This document shows positions 46,593-58,679 of a stretch of DNA of 64,000 nt, one piece after another. The translations under genes and the position numbers were made by a program. How positions within the stretch are numbered: the first letter of the stretch is position 1; every line of letters begins with the position of its first letter. Location: NCBI RefSeq assembly GCF_010183535.1, contig NC_071329.1, forward strand, positions 11,160,001 to 11,224,000, read 5' to 3'. The DNA is from Caenorhabditis remanei. Its lineage: Eukaryota > Nematoda > Chromadorea > Rhabditida > Rhabditidae. The notes under the pieces are model-generated. The model did no database searches. It was not told where the DNA came from and saw nothing but the letters and a program-made list of their open reading frames with translations.

Positions 46593-47071
46593 TTACTGTT
46601 TGATTTCAATAATGATTCTTGGGCCGGGAACAGCAGACATTCCCCCATCCGAATCTTTCTTGAAGACTAGCTGTAATTTCAATTTGTTACTTCAATAATT
46701 CATTATATTCGTCCAACATACGTTCGGCTCAGAGACGTACGATCCTTCATCCGCTTTCGAAAACTTCTTGATGATCAATGTTCCGTTTTCGATTGAATAA
46801 TTCGATGAGTCGATTTCTTTGCCTTTCGAATCCACAAATTTTCCCTTATGAGTTCCATCAAAATGGAAAATTTGTTCACCAGCGGTTACGTTTCTCTTGA
46901 TCGCAGAAACATTCCCAAATTTAACTGGGATCTGTTCGCCATCCTGAATTACCGTATTTCTATAATCATTTCTCTTGTTTCACTTACTTTAACCATCTTT
47001 CTAGCAATTGATGCATTTCCATTGAGAATGAAAAGAGAAGAACAGAAAATAAGCAGAGTGAATCTATTCAT
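46593..47071 (-). CDS. Small secreted Ig-like protein
   Basis: Minus-strand exons 47071-46988, 46943-46722 and 46670-46593 encode 127 residues. Residues 1-20 are a signal peptide (FTLLIFCSSLFILNGNA). The rest is one beta-sandwich: KGKEIDSSNYSIENGTLIIK then FSKADEGSYVSEPN, the strand F signature D-x-G-x-Y of immunoglobulin domains but without the usual Cys pair. It resembles the small secreted Ig-fold proteins that are abundant in nematodes. Function unknown. Confidence 0.75.
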
Positions 47072-47564
47072 TTTTAATTTTTCTACTGCTCGAGCTGCCT
47101 ATTTATAGCTAAAACTGTATGGGAATGGAGTGAAGATTCCCATTGTTTATCTGGGAAAACGAATCGACCATGTGAAAAATTCTTTTATGATTCGACTAGA
47201 TCAAAAGTTCACAAAAATTGAAAAATCATGTTTAATGACGAATAGAAAGTAAATTATCCTACTCGTGTTTTTTTTTATTTAAGAGTTTTAATGTGGTTTT
47301 TTCTCTTCACATTGATGTATTATATATTTCTGTTCAACTCGTACTTTATCCTGGATCGATATGCTGTGTCAAATAGACTATGGTACACATCTTGGATGCG
47401 CCTGGTGCATTGTTTCGTTTACGTGTTTGCGGTCGTGTAAAAATTTTCCAACTCAATATCATGCAATTTCAGCTTTTAATTTTGTTTAAAATATGTTTCT
47501 TATAAATACTCTTGCAAGTTTTTAAAATTCTTCTGAAAAATTACTGACTTCAAGAATATGTTAA
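47072..47564. other. Intergenic stretch before the repeat cluster
   Basis: Nothing recognisable apart from the upstream region of the Ig-like gene. Confidence 0.35.
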
Positions 47565-47818
47565 TGGGCCTATTCTTGGCAAGCAAAAAACGTTTTCCGC
47601 AGCTTTTTTTCGATTCACGAAAAAAGGAAATCAGCGAAAAACTATTTTTCGCTGGCACATGCCTTTTTCGACACCGCAGGTCTCGAAGCAAACGGTAAAA
47701 ACACCAGCGAAAAACGTTTAAAATCAGCGAAAAATTAAGAGTTTTTCTCTGATTTTCTGGTTCCGTGAATCGAAAAAAAAGCAGCGAAAAAGTTTTTCGC
47801 TTACCAAAAATATGCCCA
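47565..47818. repeat. 254-bp inverted-repeat element
   Basis: Ends TGGGCCTATTCTTGG and its imperfect complement. Arms continue through AGCAAAAAACG and GCAGC..TTTTCGATTCACG. TAA flanks each side, possibly a 3-base target duplication. Non-coding. Confidence 0.75.
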
Positions 47819-47915
47819 TAATTAATCTGCAGAGCTATTTTTTAAGTTCTTGAATTTGTTTCTTGGTAAATATCGCTGTTTTTTCGCAACTATTTCTCCA
47901 TGTTGTTTGAAATTG

Positions 47916-49296
47916 GGCAGCACAACTTTTCCAATTCTAGGGCACAAAAATTCGAGGGTACAATAATTCTAGGGCGCAACTTTTCGAGGGTACAACTTCT
48001 CTATAATTCTAGGGTACAACTCGAATTAATTTGAGGGTACGATTCGAGGGTACAACTTTTCCTGCTAGAAGTTTAACAGTGCGCAATCAAAAATATGATG
48101 AAACGCATAGCATAAGTAAGCAAGAGAAATGCGGTTATGAATTTAAACTGAACTAAAAGGTTTTGACAAATGAAAAACGCAAAACCTCACTAATACGGCA
48201 GTGAATTGTTGGGATTCTACACTCAAAAAATCTAAGTTGTTTGAGATATTGGAAAGTAAGAGATTCTATTCATCGTTTGAACTGTAGAATCTCCCATTGT
48301 CTAATTAGAACACTTTTTCGACTAGATCTAGACCAGAGTTGCATGGAAATAAACATTTCTTATCCGGAAGTCGGAAGTCGTAATTCCATGCAGCTCTGAT
48401 CTAGAGCATAAAGGGAAATGTGAAATTGGTTGAGGTTATAACAAATTGTTATTCATGAACTAAATTGACTATCTAGTTACATGCAAGTTTCTTAACTAAC
48501 TTTCAGGGGCTCTAGTCAGTATTGGTCTAGATCTAGTGGAAAAAGTGTTCTAATTAGACAATGGGAGATTCTACAACTCAAACGATGAATATAATCTCTT
48601 ACTTTCCAATATCTCAAACAACTTAGATTTTTTGAGTGTAGAATCCCAACAATTCGCTGCCGTATTAGTGAGGTTTTGCGTTTTTCATTTGTCAAAACCA
48701 GACTTGTCAAAAATCGGGCCGGCCCGAGATTTTTCCTGATTTCGGCCCGGTCGGGCCGGGCCGGGCCGAGATTTTTCTTGACCGGGCCGGGCCGGGCCGA
48801 AATTTCTCTTGGCCCGGTCTGCCCGGATTCAAAAATGGGAACCCGTTTTTACCAAATTTTATTTGAAATTTTTAGAAAAAATAGAGTAAAAATGCTTAAA
48901 TTATCATACATATTCACATTTTTCAGAAAATTTCAAAAAATTCCAAAAAAAATTCAAAAACTCAAAATGTTTCAAAACGAGCCGAGCGGGCCGGGCCGAG
49001 ATTTTTCCTGATTTCGGCCCGGCCCGTGACAAGTCTGGTCAAAACCTTTTAGTTCAGTTTAAATTCATAACCGCATTTCTCTCGCTTACTTATGCTATGC
49101 GTTTCATCATATTTTTGATTGCGCACTGTTGAACTTCTAGCAGGAAGAGTTGTACCCTCGAATTGTATTTGTTGTACCCTCAAATTAATTCGAGTTGTAT
49201 CCTAGAATTATAGAGAAGTTGTAGCCTAGAAAAGTTGCGCCCTAGAATTATTGTACCCTCGAATTTTTGTGCCCTAGAATTGAAAAAGTTGTACCC
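47916..49296. repeat. Large foldback element with tandem GAGGGTACAA units
   Basis: The left arm from 47916 and the right arm to 49296 are inverted over about 500 bases. The outer parts contain many copies of TTCTAGGGTACAACTT-like units. The inner part includes CGCAAAACCTCACTAATACG and CAATGGGAGATTCTAC in inverted copies meeting near a TCTAGATC centre. The right arm is split by the hAT-type element at 48699-49037. No coding capacity. Confidence 0.85.
48699..49037. mobile_element. hAT-type non-autonomous element, copy 1 (339 bp)
   Basis: Terminal inverted repeats CAGACTTGTC / GACAAGTCTG and an exact 8-base target duplication GTCAAAAC (48691-48698 and 49038-49045). The intact left arm of the host foldback shows the sequence before insertion, with GTCAAAAC once. 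Subterminal regions are rich in GGGCCGGGCC units; the middle is AT-rich. CAG ends and 8-base duplications are hAT hallmarks. Confidence 0.92.
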
Positions 49297-49366
49297 TAAA
49301 AATGTTGTACCCTGTTGTACCCTCAAAATTAATTGCCTTGAAATTGTAATCTTTCAGGTATCGGAG

Positions 49367-51182
49367 ATGGATAACTTCACTATTTGGGTTGACGCCCCGT
49401 CAGAAGCTCTCATTGAAACTCCACTAGACGATGAATCGAATTGTTTTCTCCGAGAGGAAATTCAGCAAACTCAGCAGTATGTCATCGAAAAGCTTGATGA
49501 GCAGAAAAACTGCGAACAGGAAAAAGGTGAACAGACTGATGAGGAAACGACAAAAGCTAGCAAAATTCTTTCTCTTGTATCCACCGAAGGGAAACGATCC
49601 AAAGATATAAGTCGCGAGCTCGTTGATCTCCAAGAAGCATGCAAACTTAATGAAATACATTTGGTTTCTATACAGAGTAAGTTCGTTCAAAAACTCCATA
49701 TGTTTCTAGTCATAAATTTGCAGAAAACTCGCCAGATTTCGTTAAACTCCGCAAAGAAAATTATGATCAGGATCTGATTGAAACGAACAATGCACTAATA
49801 CTACTGCATGATAATTTTACGAAACGTCAAAGTTCCCTTGAAAAACTACAACAAGCAGGACTGAGTTGTGACAAGGAAGAGGCAAAACAGGAATGCAAAG
49901 TTTGTTGAAAAACATCTCACAGATAAACCTTTTTTAAACAGAAACTACGATTTTGTGTTCTTGAAGCAAAACAGAAACACGAGAAGCTGTTGACGTTGCG
50001 TGGATCAGTTTCGAAACTGAAAAACGAGTTCGATGAGGCGATGACACGTCAAAGTAAGCTACATAGAAAATAACCAGCTTGTTTTAATGCTTTTAGAAAA
50101 AGAACGAGAGTCCATCGAAAAAGCGAGAGCTGAATTGAAAATTGATCAAGACTTGGTTAACAAAATGACAGAAGAATGTGTGAATCTCCGCTCACAACTC
50201 GTTCAAATAGAAGCTGCTCAATCGCAAAACCAAGTAGAAGCAGATCAAATGGAGGTTCAGCGTCTTCAAAACAATGCAAAGAAAATTCGCCAGGAAACTG
50301 AAGAGTTGATTCCTATTCTCAGTAAAATCGAGAACGATACAAAAGAGGCTCAGAAGGCAGTAGAGGTCCGACGACAAGACGAGTTGAATGTTGAAGACTT
50401 GATAAAAACGAAGAAAGAAGCTATCGCTAAGATTTTGCTCCAAAAAATCCAGCATGAAACTAAAAAGACGACGAAGAACATCAATCTCAAAAAAATTGTA
50501 GATTTGAAACGTGCCATCAGCAAAGAATCGTTGGTATTGGCGAACGCAAACAAGGTTCTCGATGAGATGAAGCCGGACAATAAAACCGTAAATGAACTTA
50601 AGCGAGAGGTGAGAATTTTCCGTTCCCGAGGGTGGCGCCCATTAATTTGTTTTCTTCTTTTTCTAAAAGTAGTTTACAATGTTTGTTCCAGATCTCAGTT
50701 ATGCGATCGGAAATTCGCGGTTATGAGAAAGAAATAAGAGAGGCTACAAAAGAAAACGGCAAGCTAATAGAGCAGGTTGGATTTTTGTGTCAAAATGATT
50801 TTTTTAAATGTTAATCGTGTCTTGCTACAGATTGCAGAAATGAGAACTCCTTCTCCCGAAGCGACATCACCAAGAATTAATTTGAATGACACTGTCGACT
50901 TCAATGAATCAGAATATTCCGAACAAATGGCCATCCCTGAGCCAATTGTTAATATTACTCCTGTTCAAAGAATTGTTTCTCATGATGTCTTCACTGGTGC
51001 ACCGCTAATGACTAGTACTCCCCTCCCGAAAACTGCTGAAACGTAATAATGTGGAATGTTATCAAACAATTTATCTCTATTATTTCAGTTCCGTTAAAAC
51101 TCGTGCAGCCGCTCGTCGACTTGAACAAACTGCTGCTACTAAAACGGCTGAAATTCGGAAGAAAAGAGGTGGAAAGAAGTAG
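49367..51182 (+). CDS. Long coiled-coil protein with basic tail, unknown role
   Basis: Exons 49367-49676, 49724-49899, 49942-50053, 50097-50608, 50692-50775, 50831-51042 and 51089-51182 encode 499 residues. ATG follows CTTTCAG by nine bases. An acidic N-terminus leads to about 320 residues of Glu/Lys/Gln-rich coiled coil, then a Ser/Pro/Thr segment (RTPSPEATSPRIN, a possible CDK site) and a basic end (RKKRGGKK). The design suits a spindle, kinetochore or chromosome scaffold, but I recognise no domain. The trans-splice site lies just past the end of the large repeat element. Confidence 0.8.
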
Positions 51183-53202
51183 GAGAACCAACAATATATC
51201 ATGTACCATTTCAATCCTGTGTTATTCTTTTTTTTTGTTAGGACAGGAGTTTTATATAAAGGTAATGCATGTTTGAAGGGAAGATGCAAAACATTGCAGT
51301 TTATTCTTCATGTCAACAAAATACGTACGTATTTTTGAATGCTGTGTACTTGATAATCATCTCAAATGTGTTTGTCAAAATGAAGTTATCCAGTAGTCTT
51401 TAGTTACGTAACCACTTATATGCTTCTCACTTTTTGTGCGTTACAATCGACGACAATCTTCAATTGAAAGTACACTTGTAGCTTTCTCCTACACCACTTT
51501 TTTCAATGACGTTCAAATTGTCAGCTGGTCGACTCGACATTAGAATTTCAAATCGCCCGGTTTCCGTCGGAAATCAAACCCACGAGCCATGAATATTCTC
51601 ATAGTCTAAAAATCGAAACATGTATTTGTGGAGCTGGGAATTGAGAATCACATAAGAGTTAATACACGTTCAATTCAAAAAGTTCACATTCTCGAGAAGT
51701 GCATTTATTTGAAGAGCTGTTTATAACTTTTAAAAAGATTTCAATCAGAAAAGTGAGAAGAAAGGGCATCACTATGACAACGAACAGCTGCTCAACTTGT
51801 ACCAGTTCGTGTATTCTCTCGACGTTGAATTTCAGCAAGAAAGTGCAGTGCAGATGTATTCGAAAAGAAATTAGAGCACTTCCTTCTTCTGTTCAAATAT
51901 CTGAAAATCTCAAAACACACTTTTGCAAATTTATGAACGATTATCAATGTGCCCTTTACATATATCATGAGTTTTAAATTGTATTTTCAAATCCAATTTA
52001 TTGTAGTTTCATGGATACATGTGATAGATTTAATATGGCATTCAAAAGAAAACTGCACTCAAATGAAAGAAGAACGAATATAAATCTGAAAGCAGATAAA
52101 GAGTCTAGTTTCAGAACTTTGCAGGTGGAATGCTATATTCTACGAACAGAAACACTATAGCTGGTTACGAGATAAAAATAATCAGATTGAAGGAAAACTG
52201 AAAAAGTAATCTTTGCACGTATACGATCGAACCTTAAATTTCTGAAGAAAAACCGGACAAAAATCTTTTCAAATAACTTGGATATCTTGAATAAAATGTT
52301 TCAGAATATGATCGCTCAAAACTTATCATGCCTAAATCCTAAAATAATTATACTGGGAAGAACAGCTGGGAGTAGAACATACTATTTTGGTAATATCGAA
52401 TATAGGTATGCTCCAATACTCAAGGCTCTTGAGCTGTCGAAAACTCAAAAAAAGGACGCCCTCCATCTAAAAAATTATTTCAAAGCCAAAATTTTCCCTA
52501 TAAACTTATCATTAATTTACCAGTGACAAAGTGACAAAGTGAGAGAAAATTTCCATGTTTTGGAGACGTTGTCGGATTCATCTCTGAACTGTACCTGGAT
52601 CTCAAGTATCTCTGCTAAAACTCTTACTTTCCGATGTATAAATTTTCTACAGTTTTGATTTAAAAAACATGTTGTGACGTATTTTGAAATGAACAATAGC
52701 CCAGAACCTGTCCGTATTTCGATACACAACTCATTCCAATCTTTTAATAAATTGGGGTTGAATTTGAGTTTTCTGAGTGATTCATCTCGAAAGGACACAT
52801 GATTTTTCAACCTAAATTCTCAATATAAATAAGACATTTAGGTGCCTAACCCCTCGTTTCAAAACTCTCAATTACTTTGATTCCTTTGTGATGTTTGAGC
52901 TTTTTCGTGTGAAATGTACTTGCATAACTTTTATTTTTAACTTTATGAAATTCAAATCATAGTTAATCTGTCACGAGTTTCAAATTCCAATCGCACCCTC
53001 ATTATACAAAATAGTTTGTATCATTGTGACGTGCGAAATATACTTTCAAAACAGAAGAAATCTAGCTGAATAATAAAGAAAAAGAGGCTCCGCCCCCCGT
53101 TTTGAGCCTCGAGATTCAAGAATTTCAAAGTCCAGCCCACTGAGATCACTATAAAACAGCTGGAAATAAGCTGACTTTATTCCGTTTTCGAAGGGATTTC
53201 AA
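51183..53202. other. 2-kb stretch without a supported gene
   Basis: Only ORFs with random composition (for example 51699-51977, 52278-52526). The right end is the upstream region of the insulin-like gene. Confidence 0.4.
53150..53156 (+). promoter_or_regulatory. TATA-like box of the insulin-like gene
   Basis: TATAAAA 47 bases before ATG 53203, immediately followed by the E-box CAGCTG at about 53157-53162. Confidence 0.5.
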
Positions 53203-53616
53203 ATGAACTCACTCACGATTATCGTCTCGTTATTCCTCATTCTTACTGTATCTTCAATGGCTATCTACGAAACGGAGGCAGCTGAAAACCCAGAAATTGT
53301 TGCAAAGGAAATGGCAAATGGACTTTTTGGACAATCCGACTTTTTCCTCTTCTTCAAACTCGCCAATCCATCTCAAAACACTCCAAAATCTCGTATTCAA
53401 CGGTCATCTCACAAGACATGCGGACAAAAAATTGTGGACTACACCAGAAAGATTTGTGACAGTCTTGACACATGTTAGTAGAATACATCGAGGTAACGAA
53501 CATCGAATTGATATATTTCAGACACTAACAGCCAATTGGATATATCTACAAAATGTTGTTCAGAAAAATGCACTGATGACTTCATCAAGAAGGCAATGTG
53601 CCCTGATAAACAATAA
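53203..53616 (+). CDS. Insulin-like peptide precursor 1
   Basis: Exons 53203-53473 and 53522-53616 encode 121 residues. Signal peptide 1-20, an N-terminal propeptide, a furin-like RIQR at 64-67, then a B-chain-like segment with Cys73 and Cys85 (11 residues apart, KTCGQKIVDYTRKICDS), a short linker and an A-chain-like segment CCSEKCTDDFIKKAMC (Cys102, 103, 107, 117). The six cysteines match the canonical insulin pattern; the last A-chain gap is 9, not 8. Secreted ligands of this family act on the DAF-2 receptor as agonists or antagonists. Which ins gene it corresponds to is not resolved. Confidence 0.9.
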
Positions 53617-54962
53617 TTATACTACACTCTCCAGCAAGTAAGACTAGATTCTATTTAGATTACGATTCTGTAGTGGGACTAATGATTACAATTTCAGACG
53701 GCTCCATTATCTTTAAAACGTCAATATACTCGGTCTCAATGGCTCTATATCTCTAATCTTCGAATAGTGATCTCTATCAATTTTCCTGGTAAAGCCCTCT
53801 CAATTCCTGTCTCTATTCAATTCAACGTTCGATACAGCGGAAATAAATTCTCCAAATTTCTTTTTTTCCCTGTTCTCCGTTTCCAAAAATGTAATAAATA
53901 CTGTTTCCGAGATTCATGTTCATAAAATATACAGAAAAAAAAAGGAAAAAGAACGAGATGGTTGAGCATTGTCAGCATGTTCGAAAATCACATGCGTTAT
54001 CTGAAATAATCAAATGAACACAGGAATATTGTTCCCCGTTTCCCCTTTTCTCCAAGTGAAACGTGGTTAATGCTGCTACAAAATGGATCTCTAGTATGAA
54101 TGCTTCCCTATTCGAAGCTGGAGATCACGTGGGGTCCATCCTCAGAATGATATAAGAAAGTACAAGGCCCAAGAGGTATTCAGAAGAGCAAAAACTTACA
54201 TCTGATGCTCTTAAACTGTTCATAATCAGTAATAAGCTACAATATTGGCAACAACCGCGTTTTCTCACCATAGTCTGGTATTACTTCTCTTCTAAGTTTT
54301 TCATAAATAAATTGGAGTGGCTGGCTATTCTCAAGAATATCGTCAAATATATTCGAAACATGTCGAGAAACAAAATTGAGCCTTCGATTGAACCCGTAGA
54401 AACGAGCAAACTGAACTTTATAAACCCAGCAACTTCATCGTCCTCCCTACTCCTTTCCTGCAGATGAATGGCGTGTATGAAAGAAAACCTAATAAAGGTG
54501 TTGCCAAAAATATGTTTACAAGTTTCGAATACAAATATGTACAAAGATTTTAGTGGAAAGATATTTCATGATTTGACAAAACTATGGGATGTACGTGCAG
54601 TCGGAGGATCTTTTGATTTTTTAGCTTAAGCACGTCAGGGTGAATCTGTACATAACATGTCGTTTTCGGCCGATTCACTTCAAAAATAACAGTCAACACA
54701 GTTTTCGTGGCGAGAAACCCTGCACAAAAGTTCAATGCGCCTTTAAAGTCAGAATGTTGCGCATAGAGTCCTTTTCGTTCGTCATTTTTTTTAACTTGCA
54801 TTTTAAATATTCATCGGAAATGCTTTATGCGACAGTAACAGTTTCCTTAAACTTTCAAAATCTTTCTGTGAAGTCAAAAACAATTTTTAATCATAACTGT
54901 ACGGCTAACTGTGAACATGCTTCAAATATTTTTCTCATAATTCTTGAGCATATTTTTCAGAA
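53617..54962. other. Spacer with a possible MSP-domain fragment
   Basis: No complete gene. A minus-strand ORF at 54550-54801 (VIFEVNRPKTTCYVQIHPDV) faintly recalls a major-sperm-protein domain. The right end carries the TATTTTTCAG acceptor two bases before ATG 54963. Confidence 0.3.
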
Positions 54963-56437
54963 ATGGTCAAGAAGCAAACCGAAGAGATACAGAAAACGGT
55001 TTCTGATCCTTCATTTCCAGAAAAAATCGACGATTTCACAAATGAAAACGCGGGCCAACACATTGAATCAGGAAGCAAAAGGAGTCAAAAACGGACACTG
55101 ACCGACGTCCGAAGTAAGAAAATTATAAAAATATTATCACGATAATCGTATTGAAATCAGAGTCTGGCAGATTTTTTGAATTTTGAGATTCATTGTCATG
55201 TTTTTGCAACTTTGAATAAATCGAGCCGCCTTGTCTTTACAACGATAAATTCTCAAGAAACAAATATTCAGCCGTTCATCTACATAAGCGAAGAAGGGTT
55301 GAAGTTTCAGAGCAGCTTATCGATGCAAGTCAACGTGAGAGCTCTCATGAGAGGTATTTCAAATCCAATTTTGATCACAAAATCAGGAAATTACTTTTTT
55401 TCTCAGAACTTCAACTCCACATGGCCAAAGATTCCATCAATATGCTCCAACGCTGAGTCAGGTATCGAATGCGATGGTTCTTGATCCAACGACTGCCACA
55501 TCAACTTCCGATCTATCGAAACCTATTCAAAGTGCCCCTGCTTTGTTAAAATCATCAAAACAATTAGCAGCATCGGCTTCCTCTCAAAGAAATGATGTTT
55601 TCCCTCAATTGTTGGTGTCTCCACTCCCACACCCTGATTGTTTCCGCAATATCATTCACAATTCACCTATTTCCGTTCGTTCCTGCCGATTGAAGTGGGC
55701 TTACCATACTCTAGAAAATAATTGTGTCGACGGCACCATCCGTGTTCTTCTGAAGCAGAATCATATCAATAAGTTGCAGGTAAAAGGAATACCAGATACT
55801 TCTAAAACTAGCGTTCTTTTCAGCAGAGCAATGGTCTTCAATTGGCTAGTAAAGCATTCATTCTAAACCATCTTCTCGATTCTGCATTTTCTATCGTGAA
55901 TCGTCGTGTTGCACCCACCATAACACTAGAAGATAATAGAGAGTGAGTCTATGCCTGTAACTTGAAAAACCTTCGTTTTTTAAACAGAATTTCGACCAAA
56001 GAATTTGTTCTCCTTTTCAACGATTCCTTATATGAGTCGTGGAATGAGCTTCTATCAGAGATATCAGATTCGACTTCTCATCTTTCCAAGCCATTCAGTG
56101 TAAATGATTACAGCTTTTTCCGAAAACACGCTTTGTTTGACGTGGATCTCATGATCAACAATGAAGACTATCGAGTGCATCATTTGAAGTATCTTAACTG
56201 CTGTAGATTCAGTTTACAAATGAACGAAGATATGGAGCGAATAATGGGATGGTTTACTAAATTTGTGTAATAAAAGTATTTAACCTTTTTCAAATTTGAT
56301 AAATTCAAATTTTCAGATCACTTGCCACATCCACTCGAAAGTATCTTATTGGTGTTCTCGGAAGACATGTTACCCAAAAGGAACATCCTAACGTTCATCA
56401 CCTTTTAACCACTACCAAATCTGTCAGAAATCACTAA
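54963..56437 (+). pseudogene. Six-exon gene of unknown function with a probable 1-base frameshift
   Basis: Exons 54963-55113, 55171-55353, 55407-55779, 55824-55942, 55988-56266 and 56317-56437. All joins agree in phase, yet the sum is one base short of 409 codons. In exon 3 the incoming frame ends ...DSINMLQR at TGA 55454-55456, exactly where the outgoing frame (LSQVSNAMVLDPTTATS) starts, so one missing base near 55453 is the simplest cause. The protein has a basic leader, a beta-rich part (SRLVFTTINSQETNIQPFIY), a Ser/Thr linker and a helical C-terminus (RKYLIGVLGRHVTQ). Start after TTTTTCAG. Family not recognised. Confidence 0.6.
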
Positions 56438-56583
56438 ATCGATATGTTAAATTCTAGTTGTAATATGTTCTTGCTCCATACTAATAATTTTGATTCTTTC
56501 ATGATTTTAGCAATTTCTCTCGAGAAGTTTGTCTCATTGTCAATAATTAAATTTAATAAGAGTTACAATTAAATACTTCCCTG

Positions 56584-56858
56584 TTACGGTTTATTACAAA
56601 ACATTGAGTAATCATCATAACTGCATCCTTTATCACAGCAAATCACCAGAAGTCTACCGTAATCCCTCGAAAATCTGTTCGGACAAAGTGCTTTCAGATG
56701 TCTTAACACGTTGACTCCACACATCTGAAACAATGATGTAAAAAAACAAAATTTTGATGATTTCTGATTACCTTTTTCCTTGTTTTAACAGCTTTGCAAG
56801 CTTTACCCATAGTGGGTGGAAACAACAAAAGAATGAAAAAAAGATGAAGAATTCTCAT
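56584..56858 (-). CDS. Insulin-like peptide precursor 2, very compact
   Basis: Minus-strand exons 56858-56772 and 56724-56584 encode 75 residues. Signal peptide (ILHLFFILLLFPPTMG) then dibasic RKK, a B-chain-like CGVNVLRHLKALC (Cys31, Cys43) and an A-chain-like CCDKGCSYDDYSMFC (Cys58, 59, 63, 72), both with canonical insulin spacing. Only 14 residues separate the chains and no clear C-peptide cleavage is seen, so it may stay single-chain. An extra Cys lies at 21, near signal cleavage. The gene is on the opposite strand from the other insulin-like gene 3 kb away. Confidence 0.88.
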
Positions 56859-57151
56859 AGATTTTTGAATGTGGGCATCTGGAAGACAGCTGCCAATTGA
56901 GTTCTGTGGTTCGAGAAAGTTTATAAAACAATTGGGACTTTGTTTATAAAAAAACGAACAGGAACTTTGTAGAAAAAAGAGAAATTCGACAGGTTTATTT
57001 CATACTTTTCGCTGTTTGTATAGCGATTAATGAAACAACAAAACCGAAAAATGAATGGACACGAATCATCAGAAAGTAGGCGTTTTGAGTTCAGAATTTC
57101 CGAAGAAAATGAGAAAAAAAGAAGTTGAGAAGTAGAAGAATCTCGAAGAAA

Positions 57152-58679
57152 TTAGAGATTGTCGAAGTCGTCGATCATAACTTTTTTATCATCCGAATCA
57201 CATGACAACTCGAGGGAATAATCATCAGAACAATCATCTTGATATGTCTACAAAATGGAGAAGAATTGATTGAATGAACTCAGAAAATAATAGAACTACC
57301 GCGATGTTATCAATGACTTTTTCATGATGGATTCGATCATTTGACAAATAGAGAACACGATTGATGATAACGAATGAAGATGAAACATCAATGAGTTTGA
57401 AAGCAAGAATTGAGGTGGATTTAGGCCATGTTCCACGTAGAGATTGAGTAAGAATACGGATTGGAATATCAATCTGAAATGGGGTATTAAGAGGGAAGGG
57501 AGAGAAGAAAGGGAGACTGACATCAATATTCTGTGGTCCAAAATGACAGAGAAATGAATAAAAATATTGGATAAGTTGAGCGTCGCTTCGAATATCATTT
57601 GGAATAAATGGTTCCCAGGAGTTCCGATGAATTGGGAAACGGCCTGAATGATTTCAGATTAGAGGGATATTTGATATGATTGGGTGAATTACCTTCTAAA
57701 GCAGAATCATGAATACGTTGAGTATAAAATGGACTAGTTGATAAACACATCACATTCGAAATCACTTTTACATTTTGATTGAAAATTCGAATGAATCCAA
57801 TCGGCCATTGAGACAATGCATCACTTATAAGAATAGAAGATGTGGATGATTGAATATTGAATGAAAACAGAGTACGCATTGATTGAATCACATTTTGAAA
57901 CGGTAGATGCGAGTGAGATTTCAGAAGTTTCATCAATTCCGTTTCGAATTTCTTCAACTCTTCATATTCTGAAACGGACCAACATTCAGGCGAAATTGTC
58001 TGAAAATGAAGGCATTCGAAGTAAGAAAAGAAGAAATTCAGACATTTTGTACAATTTCTTTTTGTTCAAAGCGCTTTCCCTTCACATTATTGCTGCATTT
58101 GACCAATTCAGCAAGTGCGTTTTCATCTCCAAACTGAAATTATGACCAGTTGAATTAGAATAGTTTTCTCGGTGTACCGTTCCATCTGGATAACAGAATC
58201 TGACGGCCAAAATATGTCCACGAAAAGAGAATCCATTGAAATATTTCAATACTTTCAGAGCATCTTCTGGACGATAGAAATTGAGAAACCATTTTCCAGG
58301 AGGAGTAAAAATGACATCTTGAATTGAAATATCTTCTTGAATCATCTCTTTTTTCACTAAATTCATAATTGTCGTCTTGTGAATTGATCGATGATTTGGA
58401 ACATTCAAAAATAGAAGTTTTGCCCGAGTAAGAGTATTCGAACTGAGAATATCAGAGATACGAATATCATGAGATGATTGAGTGTCATCTGAATAGACAC
58501 GTGTCCAATATTCCCATCCAGATTCAGATGACTTTTTAGTTATTGACGAAGATGATCGAGTACTTGGGACTGTCTTTTTCTGAATTCAATCTAGATATTG
58601 GATGAATTCCAGTGATTCCAGTTACCGTAAGATTTCGAGATGATGAGATTGTTTGATTTCGCATTGCCGATGTGCTCAT
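57152..58679 (-). CDS. RRM-domain RNA-binding protein
   Basis: Minus-strand exons 58679-58626, 58579-58178, 58133-58044, 57999-57693, 57643-57522, 57473-57300 and 57247-57152 give 414 residues. A Ser-rich leader is followed at about 71-152 by one RRM: RNP2-like LLFLNVP, RNP1-like GKWFLNFYRPEDA and the last strand GHILAVRFC. The C-terminal half is a predicted alpha/beta region (FQNVIQSMRTLFSF, SWEPFIPNDIRSD) ending in an acidic tail (SDDKKVMIDDFDNL). RNA binding is inferred; the C-terminal region matches nothing I recognise. Confidence 0.8.

Noticed and set aside
47565..49296. CRISPR-like array suggested by repeated short units
   Set aside because: Units are degenerate, without uniform spacers, arranged as inverted arms; the genome is eukaryotic.
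54640..55101. 153-codon plus-strand ORF
   Set aside because: It overlaps the trans-splice acceptor and first exon of the gene starting at 54963 in another frame and has AT-driven composition.
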